A stretch of DNA of 64,000 nt, taken from contig JAIOJX010000005.1 in the NCBI GenBank assembly GCA_022376925.1, positions 93,345,001-93,409,000 of the forward strand, given 5' to 3'. The notes below the pieces were generated by a model that was not told the DNA's origin, ran no database searches, and saw only the letters and a program-made list of their open reading frames with translations. Numbering within the stretch: the first letter of the stretch is position 1; every line of letters begins with the position of its first letter. The DNA comes from Tragulus kanchil. Lineage: Eukaryota; Chordata; Mammalia; Artiodactyla; Tragulidae. Made by a program: the position numbers and the translations under genes. This document shows, one piece after another, positions 59,736 through 64,000 of this stretch.

Positions 59736-61638
59736 TGTAATTTCAAAACTGATGGACTAAAATTGTGTTTACGTCAAAATTCTCTCAATCATAAATACTG
59801 GATATTCTACATCCTTTTCCATTCTTTAAGTCATAAGGCAATTTGAAACAAACAGTATCAAAATAACACAAAAATGAACGTTAACATTCTCAGTCATAAA
59901 ACACTTGGGAGTTCCACTTCCATATCTGAAGTATTTTAATACAACATTAATTCCAGCAAAATGAAAGCCCAGATCCTGAGAACCATCAATGATAGTTAAA
60001 TAACCAGACATTGCATCTTAATCTCAAAAGTAGGCTGGAGGACAAACGCGTAAGATTTACAATCAAATTTTCATTCTGCCCATAACAGTATCATAAGCTA
60101 TGGCGTTTACAAATTATTCCTCCGCAAGTCGCTCAGCAATAGTGTAATTTTCAAGATGAAGTCTGAAAACGCTTTCCCGTCCGTCCCGTGGTGTCCTCGG
60201 CCCTACTAATTGCTACATAAATGTGCATCTTTTACAGGCGCCTAGCGTCTGGCAGAAAGCGAGGCTGCAGCCAGAGAATACTAATTTAACGCAATTAAGA
60301 GGGAACAGCTGGCTGCAAAGTTTCTCCACTGAGGGGAGCAGAGACAGTGGCGAGTTGGGGTTTTTTTTCTAAAGTGATAAAAATAAAACACTCGCAAGCC
60401 AACGGTCTCTGGCAGCACTGTTTTAAAAGACAACTCAACCCACTCCCCCAAACCGCGGCTTTTCCTGACACCGGAGCCGACTCCGGAGGGCTTGTCCGCG
60501 TGGCGACCCCACGCAAACCAGCCCCGCGGAGAGCTCGTCCGTGAGGTCCGGCAGTCCGGGGCCCGATGCTGAGTATAACTGTATGACTCCATTAATATTA
60601 AGCTCCAAATAAACAAAATAGATGATGACAAAAGTCTGAATACAGACGGGGGGACAGAAGCTCAGGGGTCTAATTAAAAAGAACCAGGGGGAAACTATAG
60701 GTATTGATATGCTGAAGCTGGTGGTTGCACAACTTAATACATAAAAATTCATCGAACTATACAGAGATTCGTGTACTTGACTTCATATATATTTTATACT
60801 TTGATCAAAAAAAAGGAAAAAAATGTAATTTCAAAACTGATGGACTAAAATTGTGTTTACGTCAAAATTCTCTCAATCATAAATACTGGATATTCTACAT
60901 CCTTTTCCATTCTTTAAGTCATAAGGCAATTTGAAACAAACAGTATCAAAATAACACAAAAATGAACGTTAACATTCTCAGTCATAAAACACTTGGGAGT
61001 TCCACTTCCATATCTGAAGTATTTTAATACAACATTAATTCCAGCAAAAATGAAAGCCCAGATCCTGAGAACCATCAATGATAGTTAAATAACCAGACAT
61101 TGCATCTTAATCTCAAAAGTAGGCTGGAGGACAAACGCGTAAGATTTACAATCAAATTTTCATTCTGCCCATAACAGTATCATAAGCTATGGCGTTTACA
61201 AATTATTCCTCCGCAAGTCGCTCAGCAATAGTGTAATTTTCAAGATGAAGTCTGAAAACGCTTTCCCGTCCGTCCCGTGGTGTCCTCGGCCCTACTAATT
61301 GCTACATAAATGTGCATCTTTTACAGGCGCCTAGCGTCTGGCAGAAAGCGAGGCTGCAGCCAGAGAATACTAATTTAACGCAATTAAGAGGGAACAGCTG
61401 GCTGCAAAGTTTCTCCACTGAGGGGAGCAGAGACAGTGGCGAGTTGGGGTTTTTTTTCTAAAGTGATAAAAATAAAACACTCGCAAGCCAACGGTCTCTG
61501 GCAGCACTGTTTTAAAAGACAACTCAACCCACTCCCCCAAACCGCGGCTTTTCCTGACACCGGAGCCGACTCCGGAGGGCTTGTCCGCGTGGCGACCCCA
61601 CGCAAACCAGCCCCGCGGAGAGCTCGTCCGTGAGGTGA
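59479..61638. repeat. Direct duplication D20 (59479-60565 / 60566-61638)
   Basis: Offset 1087-1089. The end of the first copy stops just before the CpG island, with about 22 bases missing relative to the second (gtgaggtccggcagtccgg). Also gcggggcgctcagg against gacagaagctcagg near the G-run. Confidence 0.93.
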
Positions 61639-61750
61639 CCGAGCGGGACGGAGACCCACAGTCCGGGGCCCGAGCCCCAGCGCCCGCGCGGGGCCCGGGC
61701 CCGAGCTCTGGCAGCCGCGGGCGGGTGAGCCGGGAGGCCCGGGTACTCAC

Positions 61751-61990
61751 CGCGTTCACCCGGGAGCTCACGGCGGCCGCCGCCCAGCCGCCAGCTCCTC
61801 AGCCGCGGGCGCTTCTTGGCAGCGCCCGGCTGTCCGCGGCCGCCACCACCTCACTCCCCACCCTCCAGGCGCGCCGCCGCGCCGACAGCCTCCACTTCCG
61901 GCGCGCGTGAGGAAATGGGGCCGCCGCCGCGAAGCGCGCCCGCCACGCCACGCCCACGCCCGCCCCAGGCCGGCCCACGCACGCCCGCGC
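61751..61990 (-). promoter_or_regulatory. CSGALNACT2: CpG-island promoter and non-coding exon 1 of CSGALNACT2, copy A
   Basis: GC-rich, CpG-dense block ending (minus strand) at a strong donor GTGAGTACC whose first base is 61750. It has no ATG that matches the protein, so it is read as the 5' UTR exon joined to exon 2 at about 24.75 kb. Upstream on the minus strand are an ETS-type CCGGAAGTG (plus-strand cacttccggc at 61893-61902) and GC/KLF boxes (plus-strand ccacgcccacgcccgcccc around 61944-61966). No TATA box is seen, as expected for a housekeeping CpG promoter. The exact start site cannot be read from sequence. Confidence 0.65.
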
Positions 61991-62369
61991 CCGGCACTTG
62001 GCAAAGAAAGCTCAGTAATTAGCATCCAGTACTGGTTAATCCACGGTCTGTTACAGATATGTTTGTGTGCAGTGCTCAAAAAACTGTGCCTGTGTGTAGC
62101 TCAGAAAACGATTTGTGGAGGCTAGGAGCGTGCAGGAGGCAGAAAACCGCTCTTGCCCAAGGAGGCAAGACGCTCTTGCAGGGCAAGCGTCAGCAGGAGT
62201 ACCAGCTCGGGCCAGACCGCTGCTTTTGCGGGAGGGAGGGATTCAGCGGAGGATGGCAGCGCTTATCCTGTCCCCGTCCTGGGAGACCGAGGGAGTGATG
62301 AGTGTCTGCGTGGGCAGTGAGCTAAGGGCTGACAGGTCGCCAGAGGTGTCTGAGCATCTTCAGGCTGAG
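61991..62369. other. Promoter-upstream flank (copy A)
   Basis: Sequence upstream of exon 1 on the minus strand. Moderately GC-rich (gaccgaggg, cagcggaggatggcagcg) with short open frames on the plus strand but no recognisable protein. Recurs at 63117-63494. No divergent gene could be supported. Confidence 0.45.
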
Positions 62370-62876
62370 CAAGATGAAGTCTGAAAACGCTTTCCCGTCC
62401 GTCCGTGGTGTCCTCGGCCCTACTAATTGCTACATAAATGTGCATCTTTTACAGGCGCCTAGCGTCTGGCAGAAAGCGAGGCTGCAGCCAGAGAATACTA
62501 ATTTAACGCAATTAAGAGGGAACAGCTGGCTGCAAAGTTTCTCCACTGAGGGGAGCAGAGACAGTGGCGAGTTGGGGTTTTTTTTCTAAAGTGATAAAAA
62601 TAAAACACTCGCAAGCCAACGGTCTCTGGCAGCACTGTTTTAAAAGACAACTCAACCCACTCCCCCAAACCGCGGCTTTTCCTGACACCGGAGCCGACTC
62701 CGGAGGGCTTGTCCGCGTGGCGACCCCACGCAAACCAGCCCCGCGGAGAGCTCGTCCGTGAGGTGACCGAGCGGGACGGAGACCCACAGTCCGGGGCCCG
62801 AGCCCCAGCGCCCGCGAGGGCCGGACCCGAGCTCTGGCAGCCGCGGGCGGGTGAGCCGGGAGGCCCGGGTACTCAC

Positions 62877-63116
62877 CGCGTTCACCCGGGAGCTCACGGC
62901 GGCCGCCGCCCAGCCGCCAGCTCCTCAGCCGCGGGCGCTTCTTGGCAGCGCCCGGCTGTCCGCGGCCGCCACCACCTCACTCCCCACCCTCCAGGCGCGC
63001 CGCCGCGCCGACAGCCTCCACTTCCGGCGCGCGTGAGGAAATGGGGCCGCCGCCGCGAAGCGCGCCCGCCACGCCACGCCCACGCCCGCCCCAGGCCGGC
63101 CCACGCACGCCCGCGC
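62877..63116 (-). promoter_or_regulatory. CSGALNACT2: CpG-island promoter and exon 1 of CSGALNACT2, copy B
   Basis: Repeat of the 61751-61990 island 1126 bases away, with the same donor (GTGAGT from 62876 downwards), ETS site (63019-63028) and GC boxes. A few bases differ in the flank: gcgcgaggg ccggaccc here against gcgcgcggg gcccgggccc in copy A. This copy runs on into unique upstream flank, so it sits at the outer end of the chain. Confidence 0.6.
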
Positions 63117-63499
63117 CCGGCACTTGGCAAAGAAAGCTCAGTAATTAGCATCCAGTACTGGTTAATCCACGGTCTGTTACAGATATGTTTGTGTGCAGTG
63201 CTCAAAAAACTGTGCCTGTGTGTAGCTCAGAAAACGATTTGTGGAGGCTAGGAGCGTGCAGGAGGCAGAAAACCGCTCTTGCCCAAGGAGGCAAGACGCT
63301 CTTGCAGGGCAAGCGTCAGCAGGAGTACCAGCTCGGGCCAGACCGCTGCTTTTGCGGGAGGGAGGGATTCAGCGGAGGATGGCAGCGCTTATCCTGTCCC
63401 CGTCCTGGGAGACCGAGGGAGTGATGAGTGTCTGCGTGGGCAGTGAGCTAAGGGCTGACAGGTCGCCAGAGGTGTCTGAGCATCTTCAGGCTGCGCGTT

Positions 63500-63640
63500 T
63501 GAACCCAGTGAGGAAGCCTTGCTTGCCAGTTACTACATTTCTTTGGCCCTTAATTTCCTTATATGTGAAAGGAGGGGATTGAGGTAGAATTTCTGGTCAG
63601 TTCGAGTTCTGACATTGTATGACCTTAGTGGATGCAGGGG
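63500..63640 (+). mobile_element. MIR SINE fragment
   Basis: cccttaatttccttatatgtg, gaaaggaggggattgaggtag and gagttctgacattgtatgacc follow the MIR core and 3' pattern. Confidence 0.65.
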
Positions 63641-63799
63641 GCGCCGGGGGGAAGCCCTCCCTGACATCCCATCTGCTCAGCTGCTGTTCTAGAGACATCC
63701 CCAAGGCCCGCGGTGGGGCCCTGAGCCGAGCAGAAGAGATAGCCGGCATTTCCCTGTGTGGGGGCAGGACATGGCTATGCTAAGAGGGCTTTAAGCCTG

Positions 63800-63990
63800 T
63801 CATCTGGTCTGTGCTTTCCCTAGTGGGTTACCTTGGCAGGCTCATGAACATAGCCTCAACAAGCCTCAGTTTTCTCATCTGTGTTATGGGGACAATAACA
63901 TAGCATGTTCTATGTTGTGAGGATATGTTGTGAGGATTAAAGGCAATTTTGTATTTGAATGTTTGGCACTGTACCTAGCAGGTAGGAGGA
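63800..63990 (+). mobile_element. MIR SINE
   Basis: cctcagttttctcatctgtg, atggggacaataaca, gttgtgaggattaaaggc and tggcactgtacctagcagg: clear MIR order. Confidence 0.8.
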
Positions 63991-64000
63991 AGGCAGTCAG

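Larger units (their letters stand above)
5466..63116 (-). other. CSGALNACT2: CSGALNACT2 gene span (exons 1-6, 3' end outside window)
   Basis: This is a minus-strand gene of the chondroitin N-acetylgalactosaminyltransferase family. The product is a Golgi type II membrane enzyme that transfers GalNAc from UDP-GalNAc in starting and extending chondroitin sulfate chains on proteoglycans (family knowledge). I identified it by recognising the protein across five coding exons. Splice phases fit throughout: exon 2 ends G|GT, exon 3 AG|G, exon 4 AG|T, exon 5 G|GT, and every junction is bordered by AG and GT. Coding exons 2-6 total 1254 nt, or 418 codons, without a stop. The family protein is about 542 residues, so the final exons lie before position 1. 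Intron 1, about 36 kb here, holds most of the L1 and SINE load. Several exons appear two or three times inside direct duplications that look like assembly overlaps. Confidence 0.93.
61241..63494. repeat. Direct duplication D21 (61241-62369 / 62370-63494)
   Basis: Offset 1129 falling to 1126. Contains the whole CpG island and exon 1. The stretch 60152-60560 occurs three times because D20 and D21 overlap. Differences: ccgtcccgtgg against ccgtccgtgg, and a few changes in G/C-rich runs. Confidence 0.95.

Noticed and set aside
2996..63494. Real gene amplification or a new tandem-duplicating element as the cause of the ~1.1 kb pairs
   Set aside because: Each pair has different content, there is no shared terminal sequence or transposase, exons are cut at random places, and differences are mostly run lengths. 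Assembly overlap explains all of it more simply.
61370..63582. Arginine/proline-rich frames in the CpG island, up to 180 aa
   Set aside because: Expected by chance in GC-rich DNA with few stops; they change between the two copies and lack any domain.

Overview
The window is nuclear DNA of a ruminant. It carries BovB and Bov-tA/Bov-A2 type elements, CHR-type tRNA SINEs, ruminant-style L1 with BovB-linked SINEs, and older mammalian MIR, L2 and MER5A. It also has many copies of a CpG-rich, 'gggcttccctggtggtccag'-headed SINE that I do not recognise from cattle or sheep, so an early-branching ruminant such as a chevrotain is a possible source (inference, low confidence). No bacterial, plasmid or viral gene was seen.

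The only protein-coding gene I can support is CSGALNACT2 (chondroitin sulfate N-acetylgalactosaminyltransferase 2) on the minus strand. Its CpG-island promoter and non-coding exon 1 lie near 61.7-63.1 kb. Coding exon 2 (ATG at 24709) is at 24.0-24.7 kb, exon 3 at 19.8-20.0 kb, exon 4 at 16.1 kb (with copies at 17.2 and 18.3 kb), exon 5 at 10.1 kb (copy at 11.3 kb) and exon 6 at 5.5 kb (copy at 6.6 kb). The splice phases join to 418 codons with no stop. The last ~124 codons of the family's usual ~542 lie beyond position 1.

The most striking feature is a chain of 21 direct duplications spread over the whole window. Each is 1.05-1.2 kb long, nearly identical to its neighbour and unrelated in sequence to the other pairs. 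They cut through exons, SINEs and an L1 without regard to content, and the copies differ mainly in homopolymer length. This is best explained as contig ends that overlap in reality but were joined without merging. Removing one copy of each pair takes out about 23.5 kb and leaves a locus of roughly 40.5 kb. All the extra or partial CSGALNACT2 exons fall inside these pairs.

Region by region: 1-5.4 kb is intron 6 with SINEs and microsatellites. 5.4-24.7 kb holds exons 6 to 2, with SINE, L2, MER5A and L1 remnants in the introns. 24.7-61.7 kb is intron 1. It contains plain AT-rich sequence to 31 kb, a stack of L1 fossils with nested BovB and SINEs from 32 to 43.6 kb, a minus-strand L1 3' end (43.6-45.1 kb) head-to-head with a near full-length plus-strand L1 (45.1-53.3 kb, both ORFs broken), a head-to-head SINE pair at 56-56.7 kb, and an old L1 tail at 59-59.7 kb. 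61.7-63.1 kb is the duplicated CpG island. 63.5-64 kb is upstream flank with two MIRs.
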